From Sulfuricurvum sp. (GTDB lineage Bacteria; Campylobacterota; Campylobacteria; Campylobacterales; Sulfurimonadaceae), in contig JAUYRN010000027.1 of the NCBI GenBank assembly GCA_030696775.1, positions 186,001-250,000 on the forward strand: a stretch of 64,000 nucleotides of DNA, in the 5' to 3' direction. The notes below the pieces were generated by a model that ran no database searches, had not been told where the DNA came from, and was given only the letters and a program-made list of their open reading frames with translations. The translations under genes and the position numbers were made by a program. Numbering within the stretch: the stretch's first letter is position 1; each line of letters starts with the position of its first letter. Shown here one piece after another: positions 16,652 to 24,977 of the stretch.

Positions 16652-17466
16652 TGAAAAATTATCGCTATTTAATCCTCCGTCGTTTGACGCAAATCACACT
16701 CTTGGTTCTTTATGTTGGAGCCAATGCGTGGGGATGGAAAATGCTGCAAGGTAATCTCAGCACTTCCTCTATATTAGGAGCTATTCCCCTGAGTGATCCC
16801 TATGCGGTCATTCAAATAGCCGTTACAGGTGCAAGTTTAGGGATGGATATACTGCTTGGTGCTTTAATCGTGACACTTTTCTATGGTGTTATCGGTGGTC
16901 GTGCCTTTTGCAGTTGGGTGTGTCCTATCAATATTATTACCGATACGGCGGCATGGCTGCGTCGAGCTTTGAAATTTTCTGAAGTGCAGAAACGATTTTA
17001 TATGAGCCGATCATTACGCTATTGGATTTTAGGTTTGAGTTTAATCCTTTCTGCTCTTATGGGAGTAGCAGCATTTGAACTTATCAGCCCTATTTCAATG
17101 GCTCACCGTGGACTTATCTTCGGTATGGGGATGGGCGGCGGTGCGCTGATCGTAATTTTTTTGTTTGATTTACTGGTACATGAAAATGGATGGTGCGGGT
17201 ATGTGTGTCCACTGGGCGCGACGTATTCGCTTATCGGGAAATTTTCCCTTATCCGTGTTTTTCATGATGCTGAAAAATGTACCGATTGTCGCAGTTGCAT
17301 CACAGTGTGCCCTGAAAAAGAGGTCCTTCATATGATCAATCGCAGCAGTGAAAGTGTACTTATGGGTGAGTGCACAAATTGTGGCAGATGCGTAGATGTC
17401 TGTCAAGAAGACGCGCTCGGATTTTCGATCCGAAGTTTCACAAAACAACCAAAGGATGAAGAATGA
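16648..17466 (+). CDS. napH: NapH, membrane quinol dehydrogenase subunit
   Basis: 272 residues with four transmembrane helices. Two conserved membrane-edge motifs FCSWVCPINI and WCGYVCPLGA are present, and the cytoplasmic C-terminus has two ferredoxin clusters (CTDCRSCITVCPEK and CTNCGRCVDVCQED). NapH oxidises menaquinol and passes electrons to NapG. The start is ATGATG at 16648/16651 behind GAAGGAGG; the end overlaps napB by four bases. Confidence 0.95.
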   Translation: MMKNYRYLILRRLTQITLLVLYVGANAWGWKMLQGNLSTSSILGAIPLSDPYAVIQIAVTGASLGMDILLGALIVTLFYGVIGGRAFCSWVCPINIITDTAAWLRRALKFSEVQKRFYMSRSLRYWILGLSLILSALMGVAAFELISPISMAHRGLIFGMGMGGGALIVIFLFDLLVHENGWCGYVCPLGATYSLIGKFSLIRVFHDAEKCTDCRSCITVCPEKEVLHMINRSSESVLMGECTNCGRCVDVCQEDALGFSIRSFTKQPKDEE

Positions 17467-18071
17467 AAGCAAGAAAAATGATGAGCAGCTTCATTGCTGC
17501 TTCACTGATTATTAGCGGTCTTTACGCTGGAAATACCTCAATAGATGAAACACAGTTGGGGATGCGCAGTGCTGATTTATACACAGAAGACACGGCTAAA
17601 CCAGATGGGACTAACTATCACACTGAAGCTCCCGGAACGTCAAAGAAAATTCCGCGTGCGTATACCAATGCACCGCCGATGATTCCTCATGAAATTGACA
17701 GTCTAGGCGAGATTGATAAAAACAACAATGCGTGTCTGGGATGTCACATGCCTGAAGTTGCTCCCAGTGTTGGGGCAACTTCGATACCAAAATCGCATTT
17801 CACGAGCTTTAGACCGGCGGTAGAATCCGATGAAGATGATAACTTCAAATCTGAAAGCAATGATGTTATTATCAAAAAAGATTTGCATGGTCAACTCTGG
17901 CAAGGACGTTACAACTGTACCCAATGCCATGCACCGCAAACTCAAGGGAAACTAAGAGTAGAGAGCAGTTTCAAACCGGACTATACCGATAAAAAAGGTC
18001 AAAAGCATAAAAAATCATCGTATCTCATGGATGAACTTGACATCGGTGTCAAAGTCGGAAACGGACTATAG
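17463..18071 (+). CDS. napB: NapB, dihaem cytochrome c subunit of nitrate reductase
   Basis: 202 residues. A Sec signal peptide covers about the first 23 residues. Two haem-binding motifs, CLGCH and CTQCH, fit NapB, which carries electrons to NapA in the periplasm. Histidines in the stretch before CLGCH and around KSHF can supply distal ligands. It overlaps napH by ATGA and is followed by napF after two bases. Confidence 0.95.
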   Translation: MKARKMMSSFIAASLIISGLYAGNTSIDETQLGMRSADLYTEDTAKPDGTNYHTEAPGTSKKIPRAYTNAPPMIPHEIDSLGEIDKNNNACLGCHMPEVAPSVGATSIPKSHFTSFRPAVESDEDDNFKSESNDVIIKKDLHGQLWQGRYNCTQCHAPQTQGKLRVESSFKPDYTDKKGQKHKKSSYLMDELDIGVKVGNGL

Positions 18072-18073
18072 TC

Positions 18074-18550
18074 ATGGAAACGGCGAAAAGAGGAGGATTT
18101 TTTGGTGCTCTTTCGGCACTCTTTCATGACGTAAAATCTTCCACTCGCCCTCCATACGCGCTTTTGAATGAAACATTTGAAGCGTGTAAAACATGTGAAG
18201 CGATGTGTGCAACTGCGTGTGAAGAAAACATCATTCATCTTGATGATCAGAAAATCCCTTTTTTGGATTTTAAAACAACAGGATGCAGTGATTGTCACAA
18301 ATGCATGGAAGTGTGTACCCCGAATGTATTAAATGATCCAAATCGTTTCATTCAAGGCCATGCGAAGATTACCATGATGAATTGCATGTCCCATCATGGG
18401 ACGATTTGTTTTTCATGCAAGGAGCCGTGCTTGGAGAATGCAATTGTTTTCAAAGGTATGTTGCATCCCATTATCCTCCCTGAAAAATGTACGGGATGTG
18501 GATATTGTATCGGGGTGTGCCCCAGTGGTGCGATTGAGATGGTAGCATGA
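18074..18550 (+). CDS. napF: NapF, cytoplasmic ferredoxin-type protein
   Basis: 158 residues, no signal peptide. Cysteine clusters CKTCEAMCATAC, CSDCHKCMEVC, a looser CMSHHGTICFSCKEPC and CTGCGYCIGVCPSG give about four iron-sulfur centres. NapF is thought to help mature or reduce NapA before Tat export. It overlaps napL by ATGA. Confidence 0.92.
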   Translation: METAKRGGFFGALSALFHDVKSSTRPPYALLNETFEACKTCEAMCATACEENIIHLDDQKIPFLDFKTTGCSDCHKCMEVCTPNVLNDPNRFIQGHAKITMMNCMSHHGTICFSCKEPCLENAIVFKGMLHPIILPEKCTGCGYCIGVCPSGAIEMVA

Positions 18551-19485
18551 AAACATTATTTTTTTTATTTTTACTTCTTATAACTGGCGTTGCAGCTGTT
18601 ATTAATCCCTCTACAACACTAAAAACCGATGGGTTAATCAGCGACATGGTAGTTCGAGAAGGCAAGATTTATGTCTCAACAGATACAGGAATTGTGAACG
18701 TTTTTGATAGTGTATCAAAACGTAAACTCAGCTCCATAACTGCGCCAAACGTTTCCACTGTAGGCAAAGTTTTTACCCCAAAAATCTATTCGGTCGATCA
18801 TTTAGCGAGCTCTACGGTTATCGTGACCGAGAGTGGTGAATCTTTTCGAAATGTTTATCTATGGCGCGACAATAAGATGCTAAAAGTTATTGATAATTCG
18901 AGAGGATTATTAATTAAAAAAGTTCGTTTTCTTGATGTAAGTCATTTACTCTTCGGACTCTCTGGTGATACAATCGTTCTTATGGATTTGAACAAGCAAA
19001 CCCTCGTCTACCAAGTACAAGCCGGTGGAGGAGTGTTTGGGGATATGGCACTTAGCCCTAAGAAATCACTCTTAGCCGTAGGCGATGAAAGTGGTGAAAT
19101 TGTACAGATCGAGACACTGAGCGGTCGAAAAATAAAAACGCTCAGCGGACTCAACCTGGATGCAATCAATGGGCTTTCCTATCAACAAAACACCATCCTC
19201 AGCGGTGGACACGATCGTCGTGTCGGGGTTTATCGTCCAAAGGGGAGTTATTTTATCGAAACCGATTTTTTCGTTTATGCCGTAGGACTTAGCCCTTCGG
19301 CATCCAAAGGGGTTTATACCGATGGTGATGAAAATGAGTTACAAGTTTTTGATTTAGCCACTCAAAGAAAAATCGTCCGATTAAAAGGGGGAGAAACCCT
19401 TTACGATTCGCTGATCTTTTTGGATGAGCATACATTGATCGGTTCGGGTGAAGAGAATAAAATTTATTATTGGAGAATACCGTGA
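18547..19485 (+). CDS. napL: NapL, secreted beta-propeller-like nap accessory protein
   Basis: 312 residues with an N-terminal hydrophobic signal (FLFLLLITGVAAV). The rest is a series of beta-rich WD40/YVTN-like blades with phrases such as VSTDTGIVNVFD and LSGGHDRRVGVYR. NapL is found in epsilonproteobacterial nap operons between napF and napD; its role is not well understood. The gene end overlaps the GTG start of napD. Confidence 0.9.
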   Translation: MKTLFFLFLLLITGVAAVINPSTTLKTDGLISDMVVREGKIYVSTDTGIVNVFDSVSKRKLSSITAPNVSTVGKVFTPKIYSVDHLASSTVIVTESGESFRNVYLWRDNKMLKVIDNSRGLLIKKVRFLDVSHLLFGLSGDTIVLMDLNKQTLVYQVQAGGGVFGDMALSPKKSLLAVGDESGEIVQIETLSGRKIKTLSGLNLDAINGLSYQQNTILSGGHDRRVGVYRPKGSYFIETDFFVYAVGLSPSASKGVYTDGDENELQVFDLATQRKIVRLKGGETLYDSLIFLDEHTLIGSGEENKIYYWRIP

Positions 19486-19832
19486 ATATTTCAAGCATAG
19501 TGGTGCAAACCAACCCAAATTTTACCGAAGAAGTAGTCGAAATTTTTAAATCTTCTGATTTTTGTGATTATCATTTTCACGATGAAAAAGGGCGCATTAT
19601 TGTTACTATTGAAGGTGAAGGCGTCGAAGAAGAGATTCAAAAACTTACAAGAATTCAGTTTATGGATCACATTATTTCTGCAGATATGTCATTTGCTTAC
19701 AGTGAAGATGAGCTCAACGCTGAACGGGATAAACTTGAAGCAGTAGGTGATGCTTTACCCGAGTGGCTGAACGATGAAAACGCTACAAAGCGCGATATTA
19801 AATACAACGGCGATCTCAAAGATCGATTTTAA
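19482..19832 (+). CDS. napD: NapD, NapA maturation chaperone
   Basis: 116 residues starting at GTG 19482, six bases after GGAG at 19472-19475, overlapping the napL stop as GTGA. An upstream in-frame TTG at 19470 is less likely since it precedes the ribosome binding site. The ISSIVVQTNP opening and small ferredoxin-like fold match NapD, which binds the Tat signal of NapA in the cytoplasm. Last gene of the operon. Confidence 0.9.
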   Translation: MNISSIVVQTNPNFTEEVVEIFKSSDFCDYHFHDEKGRIIVTIEGEGVEEEIQKLTRIQFMDHIISADMSFAYSEDELNAERDKLEAVGDALPEWLNDENATKRDIKYNGDLKDRF

Positions 19833-19841
19833 AATAGCTTA

Positions 19842-19884
19842 TTGACCTAAGTCAATGACAAGCAAAAACTGTTTGTTCTACAAT
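19842..19884 (+). promoter_or_regulatory. Crp/Fnr-type promoter of the porin gene
   Basis: TTGACCTAAGTCAA at 19842-19855 and TACAAT at 19879-19884; the spacing is one base longer (35.5) than at the other sites. The box starts ten bases after the napD stop. Confidence 0.78.
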
Positions 19885-19929
19885 AAACCATTGGTCCCTC
19901 AAAGATCAACTTGAACTTAAAGGAAAAAT

Positions 19930-21249
19930 ATGAAACTCGTAAAATTAAGTATAGTAGCCGTGATGGCATTGGGAACAAGTGCATTCGCGATTGATAACGT
20001 AAAAGTAAATGGTGAAGCAAAGCTTTGGTATCAGACATCTGAGTATTCTGGAGCAGGAGCAGGAGCAACTACCTCTCAAGGCTTTTTTGACAATACTGCT
20101 AACTCATCCGCTGATGTGAAATTAAGCGTTGGTGCTACAGCTGATTTGTTGCAAAATCTTAGCGCTGGGGTAAAAGTAACAGCTATTTCTACGCTTGGTC
20201 TTGAAAATAATTTAGTTGGATCGACTACAACTGCCAAAGTTGGTGCAGATGGTACAAATTATCAAAATACAGCTGTTGGTGGTGATATGTCATCATTGAA
20301 TGACCAAGCATGGGTAGAAGAAGCGTATTTGGCTTACACTGCTGGAAAAACTACGGCTAAAATCGGTCGTCAAGCATTAAATACTCCACTTGCATTTACA
20401 GAAACATGGAACGTTGTCGATAACACGTTTGAAGCGGTAGTATTGTTAAATAATGACCTTCCTGATACCACTTTAGTTGGGGCATGGATTGGAAAGCACA
20501 ACAGTGTTGGTTTATTGGGTGATCCTGATGGTGCTGGACCTCTCGTAAGTGGTCGTAATACAACCGTCGCAAAAGGTGGTACTTTTAGTACATTTGGAAC
20601 TGATGGCGCGTATGCTGCAGGTGCTGTCAATAAATCACTTCCAAATACAACCGCACAAGCATGGTATTATAATGTTCCTAATATTGCGGATGCGTATTGG
20701 TTGCAAGCAGATACTAAACTTATCGGTATGGTTAGTGTTGGTGTTCAGTATGCTGGTATGAATCCAGATAATACTGGTATTCTGGCAACAACTGCAGAAT
20801 CTTCTGATGTTTTTGCTCTTAAAGCTGGAGTTGATATTACAGGTATAAATATTTATGCTGCATATTCAACTGTAAGTACTGGTGCACTTGGTTTTGCAAA
20901 CGTCGCAACAGGTGATAAATCAAGTGTCTACACTACTCTTGGTAGTATCTACATGGATGGTGAAATCGCTTCTGCACCAGATACTGATGCATGGAAAATC
21001 GGTGCTTCTACTAAGATGGTTCCAGGTGTAGCATTGTCAGCAAGTTACGCTCAAGCTGAACAGAATGGAAATGGTACGGCTGCAAATGCTACTGACTTTA
21101 CAGCATGGGATGTTACCGCAGCTACAAAAGTTGGAGTTGTTGATTTAACCGCTATCTATACTCAGTTTGACAAAGATGTTAAATTAACATCAAGTACAGC
21201 AGATAAAACTACGGATACTTTTCGTATAATCGCTTCTTTAAAATTCTAA
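19930..21249 (+). CDS. Major outer-membrane porin (MOMP-like)
   Basis: 439 residues. A 20-residue signal peptide (LSIVAVMALGTSAFA) is followed by a beta-strand-rich sequence of alternating hydrophobic residues ending in the terminal aromatic FRIIASLKF, the outer-membrane insertion signal. IDNVKVNGEAKLWYQT and GRQALNTPLAF are typical of epsilonproteobacterial MOMP/OprD-like porins. It should form a channel for small hydrophilic solutes. Its Crp/Fnr-type promoter suggests a link with nitrate respiration, for example nitrate or nitrite passage; that is inference. A strong terminator follows. Confidence 0.85.
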   Translation: MKLVKLSIVAVMALGTSAFAIDNVKVNGEAKLWYQTSEYSGAGAGATTSQGFFDNTANSSADVKLSVGATADLLQNLSAGVKVTAISTLGLENNLVGSTTTAKVGADGTNYQNTAVGGDMSSLNDQAWVEEAYLAYTAGKTTAKIGRQALNTPLAFTETWNVVDNTFEAVVLLNNDLPDTTLVGAWIGKHNSVGLLGDPDGAGPLVSGRNTTVAKGGTFSTFGTDGAYAAGAVNKSLPNTTAQAWYYNVPNIADAYWLQADTKLIGMVSVGVQYAGMNPDNTGILATTAESSDVFALKAGVDITGINIYAAYSTVSTGALGFANVATGDKSSVYTTLGSIYMDGEIASAPDTDAWKIGASTKMVPGVALSASYAQAEQNGNGTAANATDFTAWDVTAATKVGVVDLTAIYTQFDKDVKLTSSTADKTTDTFRIIASLKF

Positions 21250-21264
21250 GCAATTCTTCTTCTC

Positions 21265-21286
21265 AGGGCTTTCGGGCCCTTTTTAT
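21265..21286 (+). terminator. Rho-independent terminator after the porin gene
   Basis: AGGGC (21265-21269) pairs with GCCCT (21276-21280) around a six-base loop and is followed by a T-tract. Confidence 0.8.
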
Positions 21287-21362
21287 TCTTCTTAACTAAA
21301 ACTTCCGCACGAAGATTCGTCACCTTCGTGCACTTCACAAATTATTTTTATATAAAATATAA

Positions 21363-21404
21363 TTGACCCAAGTCAAAGACATTAATCCCAAAATCCATTA
21401 CAAT
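21363..21404 (+). promoter_or_regulatory. Crp/Fnr-type promoter of nrdD
   Basis: TTGACCCAAGTCAA at 21363-21376 and TACAAT at 21399-21404, 34.5 from the box centre. Anaerobic control of class III ribonucleotide reductase makes biological sense. Confidence 0.82.
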
Positions 21405-21459
21405 TATCTATCTGAAAATACGGCGTTAAGCCGGATATAAATTCTAAAAAGGAACAACA

Positions 21460-23562
21460 ATGGGGGTAGCTAGACGTGTTTGTAAACGCGATGGATCAAC
21501 AGAACTTTTTCACCTTTATAAGATTGTAGATGCAATTAAAAAAGGGTTTGAAAGTGTCTCACGCCCCTACAATCAAATTGCACTAAAATGTCTTTTAGAG
21601 AGACTCGAAACTAAGCCGCTTTGGAACGTCGAAGAGATTCAAGACATCATCGAAGAGGAACTCCATAATTCCGGTGAATTCGCGGTGATGAAATCGTTTA
21701 TCACTTACCGATTTTTACACAAAATGCAGCGTGAACACATCGCAGGATTATTACCCGACACCACGTTCGTAAACTCCACCCAAAGTGTTCAGGAATACAT
21801 CTATAAAACAGACTGGCGTATTAATGCCAATGCCAATACAGGATATTCCAATGCAGGACTTATCAACAATCTAGCAGGAAAAGTAGTTGCAAACTTTTGG
21901 CTCGATACCATCTACTCAGCCCAAGAGGGAGCTGCGCATCGCAACGGTGATATCCATATCCATGATCTCGATTGTCTGACGGGATATTGTGCCGGATGGA
22001 GTTTGCGTGCATTGCTCAACGAAGGGTTTAACGGTGTCCGAGGACGTGTTGAGAGCGCACCTCCCCGTCATTTGCGTGAAGCATTGGGACAAATGGCAAA
22101 TTTTTTAGGAATACTGCAATCCGAATGGGCAGGTGCTCAAGCATTTAGCTCATTTGATACCTATTTGGCTCCTTATGTATTTATCGATGCGTTGAGTGCG
22201 GATGATGTGAAAAAAGCGATACGAAGTTTTGTCTACAATCTCAACGTCCCAGCCCGCTGGGGACAATCTCCATTTACGAATATTACCCTCGACTGGGTTG
22301 TTCCTGAGGATTTAGCGGGGCAAATTCCCACCTATAATGACCACCATCTTTTTTCTCAAATCACTGCAACCGCACACCATCAACGAAAGTTATTTGAGAG
22401 AGGGAAACTTTCTCTCGAAGCACTGACTTACGGCGATTTTCAAGCAGAGATGAACGTTATCAACAAAGCCTATTATGAGATCATGACCGAGGGGGACAGC
22501 GGCGGACAGCCCTTTACGTTTCCCATCCCCACCGTCAATATCACCGAAGATTTCGATTGGTACGGCGAAAATACCGATATTTTGTTTGAAAACACCGCCA
22601 AAATCGGTTCGAGCTATTTTCAAAATTTCATCGGAAGCCAGTATCTAAAAGATGAAAATGGTGTAAAAGTAGAAAATCCAAACGCCTATAAACCGGGAGC
22701 TGTTCGCAGTATGTGCTGTCGCTTACAGCTTGATTTGCGGGAACTTCTAAAACGCGGAAATGGACTGTTCGGTAGTGCCGAAATGACGGGAAGTATCGGT
22801 GTCGTTACGATCAATATGGCACGTTTAGGATATTTGTATCCCGGAGATAAAGATCGATTTTTTGAGGCACTGGATGTGCTGATGGAAAGTGCCTATTCAA
22901 CATTAGAGAAAAAGCGAGTCTTTGTAAACGAGATGTTCGAACGGGGGCTTTATCCCTACACAGCACGTTATCTAAAAGGATTCAACAACCATTTTTCCAC
23001 CATCGGAGTCAACGGGATGAACGAAATGGTCCGTAATTTTAGCGGTGATACAGAGGATTTATCGACTAAGTGGGGAGTGGATTTTTCACTGGATATTTTA
23101 GAAAAAATGCGCAATATCATCCGAGGTTATCAAGAGCGCAGCGGTAATTTATACAATCTGGAAGCAACACCTGCCGAGGGGACGACATACCGTTTTGCCA
23201 AAGAAGATAAAAAGCGTTATCCCGATATTTTACAAGCAGGAGAAGGTGACAACATTTATTACACCAACAGTTCCCAAATCCCAGTTGCTTATACCGACGA
23301 CCCCTTTGAGGCGCTGGAGCTCCAAGATGCACTTCAGTGCAAATATACAGGCGGAACGGTGTTGCATCTCTATATGAGTGAGCGCATCGGAACCATCGAA
23401 GCATGCAGACGAATGGTCAAAAATGTCTTAACCCATCACCGCCTACCCTATATCACCATCACTCCGCTTTTTTCGGTGTGTCCAACGCACGGCTATTTAC
23501 ACGGCGAACATGAGTTTTGCCCAAAATGTGACGAATTAATCTTATCCAAGGAGGTTGCATGA
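21460..23562 (+). CDS. nrdD: Anaerobic (class III) ribonucleoside-triphosphate reductase lacking its glycyl-radical tail
   Basis: 700 residues. An ATP-cone regulatory domain (VCKRDGSTELFHLYKI) is followed by the NrdD barrel with NGDIHIHDLD, ARWGQSPFTNITLDW, GGQPFTFPIPT and NMARLGY. The C-terminus keeps the start of the zinc site (SVCPTHGYLHGEHEFCPKC) and then stops after nine or ten more residues. The usual RVxGY glycyl-radical segment is missing; it is encoded by the next small ORF, which overlaps by ATGA. The enzyme reduces NTPs to dNTPs without oxygen, in the cytoplasm, after activation by NrdG. Confidence 0.93.
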   Translation: MGVARRVCKRDGSTELFHLYKIVDAIKKGFESVSRPYNQIALKCLLERLETKPLWNVEEIQDIIEEELHNSGEFAVMKSFITYRFLHKMQREHIAGLLPDTTFVNSTQSVQEYIYKTDWRINANANTGYSNAGLINNLAGKVVANFWLDTIYSAQEGAAHRNGDIHIHDLDCLTGYCAGWSLRALLNEGFNGVRGRVESAPPRHLREALGQMANFLGILQSEWAGAQAFSSFDTYLAPYVFIDALSADDVKKAIRSFVYNLNVPARWGQSPFTNITLDWVVPEDLAGQIPTYNDHHLFSQITATAHHQRKLFERGKLSLEALTYGDFQAEMNVINKAYYEIMTEGDSGGQPFTFPIPTVNITEDFDWYGENTDILFENTAKIGSSYFQNFIGSQYLKDENGVKVENPNAYKPGAVRSMCCRLQLDLRELLKRGNGLFGSAEMTGSIGVVTINMARLGYLYPGDKDRFFEALDVLMESAYSTLEKKRVFVNEMFERGLYPYTARYLKGFNNHFSTIGVNGMNEMVRNFSGDTEDLSTKWGVDFSLDILEKMRNIIRGYQERSGNLYNLEATPAEGTTYRFAKEDKKRYPDILQAGEGDNIYYTNSSQIPVAYTDDPFEALELQDALQCKYTGGTVLHLYMSERIGTIEACRRMVKNVLTHHRLPYITITPLFSVCPTHGYLHGEHEFCPKCDELILSKEVA

Positions 23563-23723
23563 AAGACGAAATGGTGCTGAAAAGCTTTGAGCATAAACGA
23601 ACACGATGTATGGTTTACACGAGAGTGATGGGGTATCATCGCCCCGTCGAGAGTTTTAATATCGGAAAAAAACAAGAGCATAAAGATCGAATGTATTTTA
23701 AAGAGTGTTTAAAAGCCAGCTAG
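23559..23723 (+). CDS. Separate glycyl-radical subunit of NrdD (54 residues)
   Basis: A 54-residue protein containing CMVYTRVMGYHRPVESFN and GKKQEHKDR. This matches the normal end of NrdD (RVCGY...FNAGKQEEVKRR in E. coli), so Gly25 would carry the radical. Cys17 may complete the zinc site left in the large subunit. The ATG overlaps the nrdD stop by four bases and is preceded at exactly four bases by a perfect AAGGAGG (23548-23554), so it is translated as its own protein. The upstream protein has no alternative RVxGY motif. I infer a two-piece class III reductase assembled in trans. Confidence 0.8.
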   Translation: MKDEMVLKSFEHKRTRCMVYTRVMGYHRPVESFNIGKKQEHKDRMYFKECLKAS

Positions 23724-23749
23724 CAAGATATTATTTCCTATAGCACTCT

Positions 23750-23834
23750 GTCATTCCCGCGTAGGCGGGAATCCAGCTTAGTATTTTTGTGAATGAAAAA
23801 GGGGATGGATCCCCGGGTCAAGCCCGAGGATGAC
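23750..23834. repeat. 85-bp REP-like palindromic element
   Basis: The element runs from GTCATTCCCGCG to GAGGATGAC. Its ends are inverted (GTCAT/ATGAC), the left part contains TTCCCGC/GCGGGAA, and the right part contains a GGATCC and a CCGGGTCAAGCCCG hairpin. This sequence type is a dispersed intergenic repeat that I recognise from many proteobacterial genomes. It sits directly before nrdG, whose best ribosome binding site (GAGG, 23826-23829) lies inside it. Confidence 0.75.
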
Positions 23835-23839
23835 GAAAC

Positions 23840-24505
23840 ATGAAAGCACTCTACGACATCACCCCGTTTACCCTTCTCGATTTCCCCGACACTCCTGCAA
23901 CTATTTTTTGGTTTGCAGGGTGTAATCTGCGATGCGTTTATTGCTACAATCCTGATATTGTGTTCGGTACTGCACATATAGACGAGGAAGAAGCGCTTGC
24001 TTTTTTACGTCGTCGCCAAGGACTGCTGGAAGGCGTCGTACTGAGTGGTGGCGAATGCACGACCTATCCTCATCTTCTGGCTTTTTGTCATTCTATAAAA
24101 ACACTGGGATATAAAATCAAACTCGATACTAACGGTATGCGTCCCGATGTGATTAAAGCACTAATCGACAACAAACTGATCGATTATGTTGCCTTGGACT
24201 ACAAAGCCCCTGAAGCCAAAATGGATGAAATCTGCGGTGGTGGAAGCGAAAAACGTTTTTGGGAGAGTTTTAAAATACTTCATCAAAGCGGTGTTAATTT
24301 TGAAGTACGAACAACATTTCATCCAGAATTACTAGACGAAGAAGATATTGTCGCCATGGCAAAGAGTTTAAAACGCAAAGGATATAATCGCGAATATTAC
24401 GTACAGATTTTTCAAGGGGGAATGAAAACGATAGGAAACCTTTCATCATCAAATCGTCGTGTTGACTATGAAAGACTAACCCCGCATATAACCCTACGAT
24501 CGTAA
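23840..24505 (+). CDS. nrdG: NrdG, activating enzyme of anaerobic ribonucleotide reductase
   Basis: 221 residues. The radical-SAM motif CNLRCVYC near residues 29-36 and GGECTTYP near 71-78 are intact; the protein is longer than E. coli NrdG and closer to the PFL-activase-like NrdG branch. It uses SAM and a [4Fe-4S] cluster to make the glycyl radical, here presumably on the 54-residue subunit. The start follows a repeat element that separates it from the upstream ORF by 116 bases. Co-expression with nrdD from the Crp/Fnr promoter is likely. Confidence 0.9.
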   Translation: MKALYDITPFTLLDFPDTPATIFWFAGCNLRCVYCYNPDIVFGTAHIDEEEALAFLRRRQGLLEGVVLSGGECTTYPHLLAFCHSIKTLGYKIKLDTNGMRPDVIKALIDNKLIDYVALDYKAPEAKMDEICGGGSEKRFWESFKILHQSGVNFEVRTTFHPELLDEEDIVAMAKSLKRKGYNREYYVQIFQGGMKTIGNLSSSNRRVDYERLTPHITLRS

Positions 24506-24511
24506 CGGCTC

Positions 24512-24553
24512 TTGACCTGCATCAAAGCAATTTATTTCATAATCTTTTATAAT
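24512..24553 (+). promoter_or_regulatory. Crp/Fnr-type promoter of the cytochrome c gene
   Basis: TTGACCTGCATCAA at 24512-24525 and a consensus TATAAT at 24548-24553, 34.5 from the box centre. Confidence 0.82.
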
Positions 24554-24581
24554 ATTAACATCTTTATCCAGGGGTTTAATT

Positions 24582-24881
24582 ATGAAAAAAAGTATTTTGG
24601 TATTCGTAGCCTTATTAGGGCTTGGTAGTGTTAGTGTTATGGCAGATGAAGGTGCGGATTTGTACAAAAAATGTGCAGCGTGTCACGGTGCCGCAGGTGA
24701 AAAAGCAGCACTTGGGAAAAGCAAAATCATAAAAGATATGGGAGCCGCAGGTATTATCACCGCACTCAAAGGATACAAGGCTGGAACCTACGGCGGACCG
24801 ATGAAAGCGGTCATGAAAGGTCAAGCAGCAACGCTTAGTGATGCTCAAATCACTTCTATCGCCGCTTATATCGCTAAATAA
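24582..24881 (+). CDS. Small class I cytochrome c (c553-like)
   Basis: 99 residues with a signal peptide ending near SVMA (residue 21). One haem motif CAACH lies near residue 31, and a distal methionine is available in GGPMKAVMKG. Size and layout match soluble periplasmic c553-type electron carriers. Its Crp/Fnr-type promoter suggests a role in anaerobic electron transfer, perhaps toward nitrogen-oxide reductases; the partner is not shown. Confidence 0.88.
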   Translation: MKKSILVFVALLGLGSVSVMADEGADLYKKCAACHGAAGEKAALGKSKIIKDMGAAGIITALKGYKAGTYGGPMKAVMKGQAATLSDAQITSIAAYIAK

Positions 24882-24892
24882 TTTCGACACTC

Positions 24893-24977
24893 TGCCCTTT
24901 TGGGCATAGTAGACAGGCAGCATTACACAAACACGATCTCCTTAAATTTTTTGTTTATAGCCGACTTGCTGTCTGTC
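24893..24977. terminator. Possible bidirectional terminator between convergent genes
   Basis: TGCCC-TTTT-GGGCA at 24893-24906 makes a short hairpin 12 bases after the cytochrome stop. A longer inverted repeat, 24912-24921 against 24968-24977 (nine of ten bases pair), reaches the end of the convergent ABC gene. Neither has a clean T-tract. Confidence 0.4.

Noticed and set aside
23500-23723. Frameshift or sequencing error splitting nrdD
   Set aside because: The small ORF has its own ATG and a perfect AAGGAGG four bases before it, and the overlap is a clean ATGA. That looks evolved; still, read-level checking is listed as a test.
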